From Ferrimonas senticii DSM 18821 (GTDB taxonomy: Bacteria > Pseudomonadota > Gammaproteobacteria > Enterobacterales > Shewanellaceae): a stretch of 64,000 nt of DNA. The translations under genes and the position numbers were made by a program. Positions 43,571 through 52,321 of the stretch are shown one piece after another; position 1 is the stretch's first letter; each line of letters starts with the position of its first letter. Under the pieces are notes generated by a model. It did not search any database and had not been told where the DNA came from. It saw only the letters and a list, made by a program, of their open reading frames with translations. The stretch lies in assembly GCF_000422665.1 (NCBI RefSeq), contig NZ_KE383899.1, forward strand, positions 198,915 to 262,914, written 5' to 3'.

Positions 43571-44460
43571 TGAATCTAAAGAGCTTGCGGATCTTCGCCG
43601 CAATTATGGAAGACGGCTCCCTAAAGCATGCCGCTGAACGTTTTGCCCTCAGTGAATCCGCTGCCAGTCGCCAGTTAAAAGCGTTAGAACGACATCTGCA
43701 GATCACCCTATTTGAACGTCAAGTGCGGCAACTCATCCCGACCGCCGCCGCATTTGCGTTAAACGACGAACTCAGTCGCGCCTTAACCACTCTTGATGGT
43801 TTACCGCAGTTAGCACAGAGTTTGAAACAGCAAAAAACCACCATCAAACTGGTATCGGTGGCGCGAATTGTTCGCACCTTGGTAGCGCCGGTGGTGGCGC
43901 AACTAACGCAGCAATCGCCGCATTTGCAACTGCAGTTGGATGTGCAAACCATGCGTCACGCACGGCGCTGGATTGCCAGACGCGAATACGATCTGGCGAT
44001 TGGCCGCAGCAGTGTCGAGCACCCAGAACTGCTGCGAGTGCCCTTTTGTGCTTGCCGTCCGGTGGTGGTCTTAGCCAAGACCCACCCGTTGGCCAATGTC
44101 AGCGAACTGACGCTAGCGCAGTTGCAGACGCAGCCTTACATCGCCCCCTCGCTCAATGAAACCCAACTGGGCCGTGATATTGAGCAGCTGTGCCAACAGC
44201 AACAGATCAACCTGATCCCAACCATCGAAACCGTATCGACCCACGCCGCCTGCGCCATTGTCGAACACGGCTTAGGTTTTACCATCACCGATCAGTTAGG
44301 CGCCCTTAACGAAGCCAAGCCACAGCTAGTCGCAGTGCCGCTGCGCAGCGATTTTCGCTTTGAGTTTGCCTTCTATCTGCACAAATCCGATAAGCACAAT
44401 CCCAACGTGCAGCAGCTTATCGCCATGATCCGCGAACAAGCCCAGCGCCTGTTGGACTAA
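43570..44460 (+). CDS. LysR family transcriptional regulator
   Basis: A 296-residue LTTR with an N-terminal winged HTH (FAAIMEDGSLKHAAERFALS, ESAASRQLKALERHL, residues about 9-44) and a periplasmic-binding-protein-like effector domain (about 90-290). It lies upstream of the porin-fccA-lyase genes on the same strand and is the natural candidate regulator of that group. The effector is unknown. Confidence 0.88.
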   Translation: MNLKSLRIFAAIMEDGSLKHAAERFALSESAASRQLKALERHLQITLFERQVRQLIPTAAAFALNDELSRALTTLDGLPQLAQSLKQQKTTIKLVSVARIVRTLVAPVVAQLTQQSPHLQLQLDVQTMRHARRWIARREYDLAIGRSSVEHPELLRVPFCACRPVVVLAKTHPLANVSELTLAQLQTQPYIAPSLNETQLGRDIEQLCQQQQINLIPTIETVSTHAACAIVEHGLGFTITDQLGALNEAKPQLVAVPLRSDFRFEFAFYLHKSDKHNPNVQQLIAMIREQAQRLLD

Positions 44461-44767
44461 CCTCCTCCGGCGGTTTTACCGTCGCCACTGCGGTTAAAGC
44501 GGATTTCACAAATTTGCGTTTAACTCTCCCTTAAGGGGTATTCAATACCCCTTGCGCAGCCATTGCCGTTCGACAACTTCGTCAGCTTCATAAGCGGTTA
44601 AAAAACAGAAACAAAAAATCAAATCACTGTTTTTAAACAACTTAAGCCAAAATGCATAGTTGCAAAAAGCACAACCATTCAAACAAATTCCGCATTTGTC
44701 GTCGTTTCAACATCGCTCTACCGTAGCGCCAATGCCCTAAGCCGAGGGCCACTTTGGGAACGTCAAC
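44461..44767. other. Promoter region of the porin-fccA-lyase group
   Basis: 307 bp without a gene. A perfect 9-bp hairpin (44533-44541 with 44545-44553, AAGGGGTAT/ATACCCCTT) follows the LysR gene. The AT-rich stretch 44595-44700 probably carries the porin promoter. I could not identify a clear FNR or CRP box. Confidence 0.5.
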
Positions 44768-45805
44768 ATGAACAGATCCGTAATTGCTTTAGCTCTGGCC
44801 ACCATCAGTTGCAGCGCCACCGCGCAGTTAAGCGAGCCAGATTTCTATGGCCGCATTTGGTTGGGTGCCACCCACAGCCAAAACGGCTTAGCCAGCAAAG
44901 AGAAAGTCGCTGGCAGCGCCTTAGAAAACTATGCCTCCCGCGTAGGCGTGAAAGGCAATTATCAGGTGAACAATGATTTGACGTTGATCTACCAAATCGA
45001 GTTGGGGATCGACAGCGTTGATGAAGACGCTAAGAAAGATCCAGTTAACGCCCGCGATACTTTCTTAGGTTTGAAAGGCCAGTACGGCACCCTGTTCGCA
45101 GGCCGAATGAACACCGCACTAAAAACCTCTGAAGGGCCTGTGGATGCGTTCAATGCGACCAATGGTGATATGAGCTACATGATCGCCGGTCAAGACCGTT
45201 TATCCGATCATCTGCAATTTATCGGCCTGTTACCACACCGTTTCAGCGTTCATAGCTCCTACATTCTGGAAGAAGATTTTAAAGGCAACGCCAAACTAGA
45301 AGATGCGGGCAACTTTGCCATCTCGCTGCATTACGGCGACAACAAGTTCCGCACCAGTCCGCTGTTTGTTAGCGCCACCGTGGCCGATGGCATTAACGGC
45401 GTCGACGCTAGCCGTTTAACCCTAGCGTACAAGCTAGACAACCTGAAATTAGGTGCGATGTGGCAAGACAGTGACTCGCTCAAAAACAGCAACCTTGGCG
45501 GCCAAAGTTACCTAGTAAGCGCCCAATACCAAGCCGATGCCAACACCTTCAAGGCGCAGTTTATCGCCGATAAGGCCGGCATGGGCAAAGTCACCAGCAC
45601 CGCCGTTGCCGCCAACAGTCACAAATTGGCTGAGATCAGCGACGCCGAGTCCTACAACGTTTCCGTAGGCATCGATCACCAGCTATCGAAGCAACTGTCT
45701 ATCGGTGCGCTGGCCAGCTTCTACGACGGTGAATACCAGCAAGGCGGCCAAACCATCAGCTACGACGATACCGTTGCCACGGCCCACATCCGCTTTGTGT
45801 TCTAA
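44768..45805 (+). CDS. Outer-membrane porin (general gram-negative type)
   Basis: A 345-residue trimeric-type porin. Signal peptide 1-19 (SCSATAQ), then LSEPDFYGRIWLGATHSQNG, GVKGNYQVNNDLTLIYQIELG and FLGLKGQYGTLFAGRMNT (the constriction-loop region), ending ATAHIRFVF with a C-terminal Phe. It lets small anionic or neutral solutes into the periplasm. It lies 37 bp upstream of fccA, so it could import that pathway's substrate. Confidence 0.9.
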   Translation: MNRSVIALALATISCSATAQLSEPDFYGRIWLGATHSQNGLASKEKVAGSALENYASRVGVKGNYQVNNDLTLIYQIELGIDSVDEDAKKDPVNARDTFLGLKGQYGTLFAGRMNTALKTSEGPVDAFNATNGDMSYMIAGQDRLSDHLQFIGLLPHRFSVHSSYILEEDFKGNAKLEDAGNFAISLHYGDNKFRTSPLFVSATVADGINGVDASRLTLAYKLDNLKLGAMWQDSDSLKNSNLGGQSYLVSAQYQADANTFKAQFIADKAGMGKVTSTAVAANSHKLAEISDAESYNVSVGIDHQLSKQLSIGALASFYDGEYQQGGQTISYDDTVATAHIRFVF

Positions 45806-45842
45806 GCAACCGCCCGAATTCCAATTAGCTCGATAGACAACC

Positions 45843-47621
45843 ATGAAACTAAAACACTCTCTGCTGGTGGCTGGCATTGTCGCCGCTCTTAGCCAAACCG
45901 TGGCGGCCAACGACAACTTGGCCGGCTTACACGCCGATATGCTCGGCTGTGACGCCTGCCACAGCGCCAGCATGCAACCGCAAGACGACAACCTCAGCAT
46001 CGAAAATGGCAACTGCGCGGATTGTCACGGCGACATCCACGAAGTGGCCGAACTGACCGCCAGCGCCCACGTTAACGTGCACGCCTCGCACTTCCCTGGT
46101 GAGCCGGCCTGTACCAGTTGCCACCAAGCGCACCAGCCTTCGGTGAACTACTGCGACGCCTGCCATAGCTTCGATTTTGATCTGCCGTTTGCAGGTAAAT
46201 GGCAGCGTCATGAACCGTCCATTGCCGAACTGGCCAAAGAGCAAGCGGATCGCAGCGCCGCCCTAGCACTGGCGCCGCGCGCCACCACCGACATCGTGGT
46301 AGTTGGCTCCGGCGGTGCCGGCTTCTCTGCCGCCGTGGCCGCCCACGATGCGGGCGCAAAGGTGATCCTGATTGAGAAAGAGCCGGTGATCGGCGGCAAC
46401 GCTAAGCTGGCTGCCGGTGGCATGAACGCTGCCGAATCCGCCTCGCAAGCGGCGCTGGGGATCAAAGACGACGTCGAGATCATGATCAAAGACACCATGA
46501 AAGGCGGCTACGACAAAAACGATCCGGCGCTGGTGGATGTCTTGGCGCAGAACTCCGCCGGCTCCGTGGCGTGGCTAACCGCAATGGGGGCCGATCTGAA
46601 AGACGTTGGTCGCATGGGCGGCGCATCGGTTAACCGTTCCCACCGGCCAACCGGCGGTGCCGGTGTTGGCGCCCACGTGGTGCAGGTACTGCTGGATAAC
46701 GCGGTTGAACGCAACATCGACATGCGCCTGAACACTCGCGCGGTGGAGATCCTTAAAGACGATAACGGCGCAGTCCGTGGCCTATTAGTGAAGGGCGCTC
46801 ACACCGGTTACTACTGGATTTCAGCCAAATCGGTGATTTTGGCCACCGGTGGCTTCGCCAAAAACAACGACCGAGTAGCGGCGCTGGATCCAAAACTTAA
46901 AGGCTTTATGGCCACCAACCATCCGGGCGCCACTGGCGACGGCTTGGATGTGGCAGCCAATGCCGATGCGGCAATGCGCGATCTGCAATACATCCAAGCT
47001 CACCCAACCCATTCGGTTAAAGGTGGGGTGATGATCACTGAAGCGGTTCGCGGTAACGGTGCCATCTTGGTGAACCGTGAAGGCCAGCGCTTCGTCAACG
47101 AGATCACCACCCGTGACCGCGCCGCCGCCGCGATCCTGCAGCAGAGCCAAGGCAGTGCCTTCTTGGTGTTTGACCACGCGGTACGTAAATCGCTGAAGAA
47201 GATTGAAGGTTATGTCGAACTGGGGATTGTGCCGGTCGCCGATGATCTGGTCGCTCTGGGGGCCAAAGCGGGCATTGATGGCGCCGCACTAAGCCAAACC
47301 ATCAACAGCTATAACGGCTATGTCGCAGAGGGCAAAGACGCGCAATTTGAACGGCAAAACCTGCCACGACCATTAACGCAAGGGCCATTCTACGCCTTGG
47401 AGGTAACTCCAGCGGTGCACCACACCATGGGCGGGATTGCGATTGATGCCAGCACCGCCGTGCAAGGGACCGATGGCAAAGCAATTGCTGGCCTGTATGC
47501 CGCAGGGGAAGTAACCGGAGGCGTGCACGGCGCCAACCGTTTGGGCGGTAACGCCATCTCCGACATCGTCACCTTTGGCCGCGTCGCCGGCGAACAAGCC
47601 GCGAAGTACATCGGCAAATAA
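45843..47621 (+). CDS. fccA: Periplasmic tetraheme flavocytochrome c, fumarate reductase
   Basis: A 592-residue exported enzyme. Signal peptide 1-22 (TVAA), four CXXCH haem sites (CDACH, CADCH, CTSCH, CDACH, residues about 36-110), then an FAD domain ([20 protein letters not shown]) close to Shewanella Fcc3 throughout. The fumarate-site residues are all present: His in IQAHPT, Thr-Glu and Arg in ITEAVRGNG, catalytic Arg near 424 in ITTRDRA, His in AVHHTMGG and Arg in GANRLGG. This favours fumarate over urocanate or methacrylate. It takes electrons from the quinol pool, typically through CymA, and reduces fumarate to succinate. Its own strong terminator follows. Confidence 0.93.
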   Translation: MKLKHSLLVAGIVAALSQTVAANDNLAGLHADMLGCDACHSASMQPQDDNLSIENGNCADCHGDIHEVAELTASAHVNVHASHFPGEPACTSCHQAHQPSVNYCDACHSFDFDLPFAGKWQRHEPSIAELAKEQADRSAALALAPRATTDIVVVGSGGAGFSAAVAAHDAGAKVILIEKEPVIGGNAKLAAGGMNAAESASQAALGIKDDVEIMIKDTMKGGYDKNDPALVDVLAQNSAGSVAWLTAMGADLKDVGRMGGASVNRSHRPTGGAGVGAHVVQVLLDNAVERNIDMRLNTRAVEILKDDNGAVRGLLVKGAHTGYYWISAKSVILATGGFAKNNDRVAALDPKLKGFMATNHPGATGDGLDVAANADAAMRDLQYIQAHPTHSVKGGVMITEAVRGNGAILVNREGQRFVNEITTRDRAAAAILQQSQGSAFLVFDHAVRKSLKKIEGYVELGIVPVADDLVALGAKAGIDGAALSQTINSYNGYVAEGKDAQFERQNLPRPLTQGPFYALEVTPAVHHTMGGIAIDASTAVQGTDGKAIAGLYAAGEVTGGVHGANRLGGNAISDIVTFGRVAGEQAAKYIGK

Positions 47622-47625
47622 CTTC

Positions 47626-47665
47626 AAGGCTTCGTTTCTAACCTCACTGGAAACGAAGCCTTTTT
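47626..47665 (+). terminator. Strong terminator between fccA and the lyase gene
   Basis: A perfect 13-bp stem (47626-47638 with 47650-47662) followed by TTTTAAATT, only 18 bp before the lyase ATG. The lyase would thus be expressed by read-through at a lower level, or from a promoter inside fccA. Confidence 0.9.
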
Positions 47666-47682
47666 AAATTAAGGATTTCACC

Positions 47683-49113
47683 ATGAACAAAACTTTGATT
47701 GCCGCCGCGATTGCCGCCACCAGTCTGTTTACCAGCCACGCCATTGCGGCGCCACAACCGCACAGCGACAGCGCCGTGAGCGTGTTTGATTCCGCCATCT
47801 ACGGCAGCCTGTTTAGCAACGACGAGATCCGCGCCATCTTTAACGACGATGCGCTGGTCAGTTACTGGCTCGAGGTGGAAGTCGCGCTCGCCCAATCCCA
47901 AGCGGAACTGGGGCTGATCCCTGCTGCAGCGGCACAATCGATCGCCAAGGTCGCCAAACTGGAAACCATCGACATGGCGGCGCTGGGTACCAACACCGCT
48001 AAGGTGGGCCGAGGGATCAAAGGCTTAACCGATCAACTGCGCAAAGCCGGTGACGCCAACGTTAAGAGCTACCTGCACTACGGTTCGACCACTCAAGACA
48101 TCATGGACTCCGCCACCGCAATGCAGATCGATGCCGCGTTGGAAGTCAGCAAGCAGCGTTTGACCAAGCTGATCTTAACCGTGGCGGCAATGGCCGAAGC
48201 CCATAAAGACACCGTGATGGTGGCTCGCTCCAATGGCCAAGATGCGATCCCAACCACCTTCGGTTTGCACCTAAGCACCTACCTCAGCGAGTTAGATCGT
48301 CACCACCAACGCTTGGCAGAAGTACAGAGCCGCTTGACCATTCAAGTTGGCTCGACCGTGGGCACGCTGGCACCATACGGTGAACAAGGCGTGGCACTGC
48401 AACACAAGATGGCCGACAAACTGGGCTTGGCGGCGCCACTGACACCATGGAACCCAAGCCGCGATGTATTCGCCGAAACCGTGCAAACCGTCAGCCTGAT
48501 CAACGCCACCTTGGGGCGTTTGGCGCTGGATGTGAACACCTTAAGCCGCACCCCAATCAATGAGATCAAAGAGGGCGAAAGCGGTGCTTCCTCGACCATG
48601 CCACAAAAGCGCAACCCACGAGCGGCGGAATTTATGGGCGCCTTCGAACGGATGGGCAGCATGTACAACGCCGCCGCCACTCAGATCATGAGCCACAACG
48701 ACACCCGTCAGGGCGCGCCGTGGATTGTCGAGTGGAGCATCATCCCAGAGTCCTTTATGGTCGCCAACGAAGCGATGGATCGTGCCCAGCGGCTGTTTGA
48801 CAACCTGATCGTCAACCCAGAAGCGATGCGAGCCAACTTTATGGCATCCGATAACTTTGTGATGTCCGAAGCGGTAATGAACGCGATGGTGGCCAAAATC
48901 GGCCGTGGCGCCGCCTACGATATGGTGAAAAAGGCGATCAAAGCCGCCCCAGTTGGCACCACCTTGGATCAGATCCTGCTGACCGATGCCAACCTAAAGC
49001 AGCACATCAGCCCAGAGCAGGCCGCGCAGTTGATGGATCCAGCCAACTACGTTGGCCAATCGGCAGCGATCGTGACCAACGCGGTTAAGGTTATCCGCGG
49101 CCGTCATCAATAA
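47683..49113 (+). CDS. Exported lyase of the fumarase/aspartase superfamily
   Basis: A 476-residue protein with a clear signal peptide (residues 1-23, SHAIAAPQ), unusual because this superfamily is normally cytosolic. The three conserved regions are present: SYLHYGSTTQDIMDSA (about 127-142), VGSTVGTLAPYG, and the catalytic-loop signature GASSTMPQKRNP (about 300-311). The overall form is of the adenylosuccinate lyase/carboxymuconate cycloisomerase branch. Almost all members release fumarate from an X-succinate substrate; which X cannot be told (aspartate, N-substituted aspartates and argininosuccinate are possible). Behind fccA it could supply periplasmic fumarate as electron acceptor. AAGGA lies 8 bp before the ATG. 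Confidence 0.85.
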   Translation: MNKTLIAAAIAATSLFTSHAIAAPQPHSDSAVSVFDSAIYGSLFSNDEIRAIFNDDALVSYWLEVEVALAQSQAELGLIPAAAAQSIAKVAKLETIDMAALGTNTAKVGRGIKGLTDQLRKAGDANVKSYLHYGSTTQDIMDSATAMQIDAALEVSKQRLTKLILTVAAMAEAHKDTVMVARSNGQDAIPTTFGLHLSTYLSELDRHHQRLAEVQSRLTIQVGSTVGTLAPYGEQGVALQHKMADKLGLAAPLTPWNPSRDVFAETVQTVSLINATLGRLALDVNTLSRTPINEIKEGESGASSTMPQKRNPRAAEFMGAFERMGSMYNAAATQIMSHNDTRQGAPWIVEWSIIPESFMVANEAMDRAQRLFDNLIVNPEAMRANFMASDNFVMSEAVMNAMVAKIGRGAAYDMVKKAIKAAPVGTTLDQILLTDANLKQHISPEQAAQLMDPANYVGQSAAIVTNAVKVIRGRHQ

Positions 49114-49130
49114 CCGATAATCCGCAGAAA

Positions 49131-49166
49131 AACGCGCCGCCGCGCCTAACCGGCGGCGCGTTTTAT
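49131..49166. terminator. Bidirectional terminator lyase / hutG
   Basis: A perfect 12-bp GC-rich stem (49131-49142 with 49151-49162), then TTATTATT on the plus strand and AA-rich flank for the minus strand, between convergent genes. Confidence 0.9.
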
Positions 49167-49184
49167 TATTTCGCGGCAGGCCAC

Positions 49185-50225
49185 TTAGTCCGCCAACGCC
49201 GCCAGCACTAATGCCGTTAGCGCTTCCCCCACCACCATATTGCCCGCCAGCAATCCCGATGGATGACAGCTTGGCGCTCCTTCGGCTAAATGCAGCCACG
49301 CCATTGGTCGCGCCGCTTGCAGCTGCTGAATGTAGCTTTGCGCTTGGTACAGGCTAACGCCCCACGGGCTTTGGGCACTGCTGGGCATCAGCGCGATGCT
49401 GTCCAGATCCAGTTCGATACCTAACGGTTGCGCTGCGCTGTCGTCAGGCAATTGTTTAAGCGCCTGCTCGATATCGGCACTTAAGCCGCTGTCGCTGAAC
49501 ACCGTCCGCGCCAACCCCAAGCCGCCAAAGCGCTGCAACTGCGCCAAGGTGGCCGCCGAATTTTTATAGGGGTTTAGCCCCACCACCGCGTAGTGGCTAA
49601 GGCTGCCTTCGTCCAAGGCGTAGCTAAATGGATTGCCGCTGTGACGCCCTTCCAACGCCCGACAATCGGCGTGGGGGTCAAGGTTTATCACCTGCGCGGG
49701 CCGCCGCTTTACTTGCGCATAAGCACGAATGATCGGCAGCGCGTTGTTATGGCCACCACCAATCACAATGGGGATAAGCCCAGCAGCAAAAATCGGTTCC
49801 AGCACGCTGGCGACTCGCAGATCCAGCTGCGACACCAACCAGCGCAGCCGCGCCAATTGTTCCGGTTTGCTGAGATCCAGATCCTGCGCTTGGGTTTGCA
49901 GATCGCTGACGGTCACTCGTCCCAACAGCGCCAGCGACTGCGTCGGCAAGTGATCATGCCATTGCAGATTAAGCAGCCGCGTTAGCAGTGCCGACCACGC
50001 GCCGTCTGCGCCGCCGTTACCTAAATTGGCTCGCGGCCCCAGATCTTCCGGCACCCCCAGCAACACATAACGCTTACCCGCTTTGGCCCAGCGACTCAGT
50101 TGTTGGCTTAGCGGCACACTGCCATCGTAGTGGGCAAGGCGCTCGCCGATGCGCTGCTCGCCGTGGCGTGGCCGCACATATTCCAGTGGCTGTTCGGGCT
50201 GCAGTGGTACTGGGGTGATGGTCAT
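49185..50225 (-). CDS. hutG: Formimidoylglutamase (arginase family)
   Basis: A 346-residue ureohydrolase that splits N-formimidoyl-glutamate into glutamate and formamide, the last step of histidine degradation. Mn-ligand motifs are GGGHNNALP, NLDPHADCRALEGRHSGNPF and GIELDLDSI. The start at 50225 (MTITPVPL) overlaps the hutI stop by 4 bp (ATGA); the frame is open further upstream inside hutI. The C-terminal PSGLLAGNM segment is family-like. Confidence 0.9.
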   Translation of the reverse strand: MTITPVPLQPEQPLEYVRPRHGEQRIGERLAHYDGSVPLSQQLSRWAKAGKRYVLLGVPEDLGPRANLGNGGADGAWSALLTRLLNLQWHDHLPTQSLALLGRVTVSDLQTQAQDLDLSKPEQLARLRWLVSQLDLRVASVLEPIFAAGLIPIVIGGGHNNALPIIRAYAQVKRRPAQVINLDPHADCRALEGRHSGNPFSYALDEGSLSHYAVVGLNPYKNSAATLAQLQRFGGLGLARTVFSDSGLSADIEQALKQLPDDSAAQPLGIELDLDSIALMPSSAQSPWGVSLYQAQSYIQQLQAARPMAWLHLAEGAPSCHPSGLLAGNMVVGEALTALVLAALAD

Positions 50226-51463
50226 AATCGGTCCTTGCGTAACTCGCCGCCAATCCAGATCTGGCTCGGACGAAGCGCTCCGACCTGATAGGCCAGCTGC
50301 GCTGGAGTATCGATGGGCCACAGCAGCAGATCGGCCCGTTTGCCAACCTCAATGGTGCCACACCGCCCCTGCCAACCAAGCGCCTTGGCGCCATTACGGG
50401 TGATCCCCGCCAGCGCTTCGGCAGGCGTCATCCCCCACAAGGTGCAGGCCAAATTAAGCATCAACAGCAGCGAGAATATTGGGCTGGAGCCGGGGTTGGC
50501 ATCGCTGGCCAGCGCGATAGCAACCTGCTCTTGGCGCAGTTGCGCGAGCGGCGGTTGCTTAGTCTCCTTTAGGAAGTAATAAGCGCCGGGCAACAGCACC
50601 GCAGTGGTGCCAGCGTTGGCCATGGCGGCAATACCGTCGCCATCGAGATATTCCAGATGATCCGCCGACAAGCCATCGAAACTGGCCACTAAGGCGCTGC
50701 CGTGCTGGTTCGAGAGCTGCTCGGCGTGCAGTTTCACCGGCAAATCGAGCGCCCGCGCCGCCTCGAACACTCGGCGGATCTGCTCTGGGCTAAAGGCAAT
50801 CGATTCGCAAAAACCATCGACCGCATCCACTAAGCCCTCGGCAGCCAACGCCGGCAGCACTTCAAGGCATAGATAGTCGATGTAACCGTCGGCATCGCCC
50901 TGATATTCCGGCGGCAGCGCGTGGGCGCCTAAAAAGGTGCGCTGCATCGAAATGCCAAACTCATCCCGCAGCTGCGTCGCCGCCAGCAACATCTGCCGCT
51001 CGGCCTCAAGGCTTAAGCCGTAGCCGGATTTTACCTCGATGCCGGTAACCCCCTCGGCCATCAGCGCCGCCAGTCTAGGCCGTGCCGCCGCTACCAGCTG
51101 ATCGACGCTGGCCGCTCGGGTTGCCGCGACGGTGCTGGCGATGCCGCCACCGGCGCGGGCGATCTCCTCATAGCTTGCCCCCGCTAAGCGCATCGCAAAC
51201 TCATCGGCGCGGTTACCGGCAAACACCAGGTGGGTGTGGCAATCGATAAAGCCCGGCAACAACCACTGACCTTGGCCGTCAATCTGCTCATCGCAATCAA
51301 ACTCGGCGGGCAAGTCGGTTTCACGGCCAACCCAGGCGATCCGATCCGCCACCAGCGCCACTGCGCCGTGACGCAATTGGCCGTACTCTTGGTCGCCTGT
51401 AAAGGTTGCCAAATGCACATTACGAATAAGCCGATCCCAGCGGCCAGCAGCAGTGGTCATCAT
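50222..51463 (-). CDS. hutI: Imidazolonepropionase
   Basis: A 413-residue amidohydrolase opening 4-imidazolone-5-propionate to N-formimidoyl-glutamate. Metal-site HTHLVFAGNRADEF lies near residue 70; GGIASTVAATRAAS, HAEQLSNQHG and ASDANPGSSP follow. Start at 51463 or 51460 (tandem ATG preceded by AGG). It forms an operon with hutG and is divergent from hutC. Confidence 0.93.
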   Translation of the reverse strand: MMTTAAGRWDRLIRNVHLATFTGDQEYGQLRHGAVALVADRIAWVGRETDLPAEFDCDEQIDGQGQWLLPGFIDCHTHLVFAGNRADEFAMRLAGASYEEIARAGGGIASTVAATRAASVDQLVAAARPRLAALMAEGVTGIEVKSGYGLSLEAERQMLLAATQLRDEFGISMQRTFLGAHALPPEYQGDADGYIDYLCLEVLPALAAEGLVDAVDGFCESIAFSPEQIRRVFEAARALDLPVKLHAEQLSNQHGSALVASFDGLSADHLEYLDGDGIAAMANAGTTAVLLPGAYYFLKETKQPPLAQLRQEQVAIALASDANPGSSPIFSLLLMLNLACTLWGMTPAEALAGITRNGAKALGWQGRCGTIEVGKRADLLLWPIDTPAQLAYQVGALRPSQIWIGGELRKDRL

Positions 51464-51508
51464 CCTGATCTCATTCAATCCAATTGTATTGAGGATAAAA
51501 CCAGCAGC

Positions 51509-51520
51509 TTGTATATACAA
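51509..51520. promoter_or_regulatory. HutC-type operator
   Basis: A perfect 12-bp palindrome TTGTATATACAA midway between the divergent hutI and hutC starts. It matches the TGTATATACA core known for HutC repressors, so HutC probably controls both directions and is released by urocanate. Confidence 0.85.
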
Positions 51521-51573
51521 CCTAGCTATGCCAGATTAACTAACACTCAACATCTGTACGGTAATTCGCCAGC

Positions 51574-52275
51574 ATGTCGACACCTCGTTTTGTGGTCATC
51601 AAACAGCATCTGCTTAAACAGATAGAGCAAGGGCATTGGCCTGAGCACGCGCCGGTGCCATCGGAAAATGAGTTGGCCGAGCAATTCGCGGTCAGCCGCA
51701 TGACCGCCCGCCGTGCGGTCAGCGAGTTAGTCGAACAAGGGGTGCTGGTGCGGCAGCAGGGCAAAGGCACTTATGTTGCCGATCACCGCGCGCAAACGCC
51801 GATGTTGGCAATCCGCAATATCGCCGATGAGATCCGCAGTCGCGGCAACCGTTGGCACGCTAAGGTACTGGCACTTACAGGCACGGTCGCCAGCAACGGC
51901 GATGCGGTCGGTTTTGCTATTGAACCGGGGACGCCGCTGTTTCGCTCGCAGATTGTCCATCTGGAAGATGACCGACCGGTGCAGTTAGAGCAGCGACTGG
52001 TGAATCCGGCGCTGGCCGAGGATTACTTGGCGCAGGATTTTACCCAGATCACCCCGCACGAATACCTGTGTTCGGTGGCGCCACTTACCGCCGCCGATCA
52101 CATCGTTGAAGCGATTGCCGCCAACGCCGAGCAAGCCCAGCAACTGCAGATTGCGCTGCACAGCCCGTGCTTGAAGATCAGCCGCCAAACCCGCAGCCGT
52201 TCCGGAGTGGTTAGCATCGCCAGCTTGATCTACCCCGGCAGCCGCTATCGCCTCGGCGCCCATCTCGATTTCTAA
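51574..52275 (+). CDS. hutC: Histidine utilisation repressor
   Basis: A 233-residue GntR/HutC-type regulator. A winged HTH lies at residues 3-70 ([20 protein letters not shown], then [12 protein letters not shown]) and a UTRA effector domain at about 85-230 ([20 protein letters not shown]). Urocanate is the known inducer for this family. First gene of hutC-hutU-hutH. Confidence 0.92.
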   Translation: MSTPRFVVIKQHLLKQIEQGHWPEHAPVPSENELAEQFAVSRMTARRAVSELVEQGVLVRQQGKGTYVADHRAQTPMLAIRNIADEIRSRGNRWHAKVLALTGTVASNGDAVGFAIEPGTPLFRSQIVHLEDDRPVQLEQRLVNPALAEDYLAQDFTQITPHEYLCSVAPLTAADHIVEAIAANAEQAQQLQIALHSPCLKISRQTRSRSGVVSIASLIYPGSRYRLGAHLDF

Positions 52276-52321
52276 ACAAGGCTCTAAAACAACAAAAACA
52301 ATCATCCGACAAGGAGTACTC

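Noticed and set aside
45843-47621. Urocanate reductase instead of fumarate reductase, given the nearby hut genes
   Set aside because: All residues that bind and protonate fumarate in Fcc3-type enzymes are present, including the two histidines; urocanate reductases differ at these positions. The hut cluster is complete and convergent, not part of the same operon.
47683-49113. Second histidine ammonia-lyase
   Set aside because: There is no Ala-Ser-Gly MIO motif; the SSxMPxKxNP loop places it in the fumarase/aspartase superfamily.
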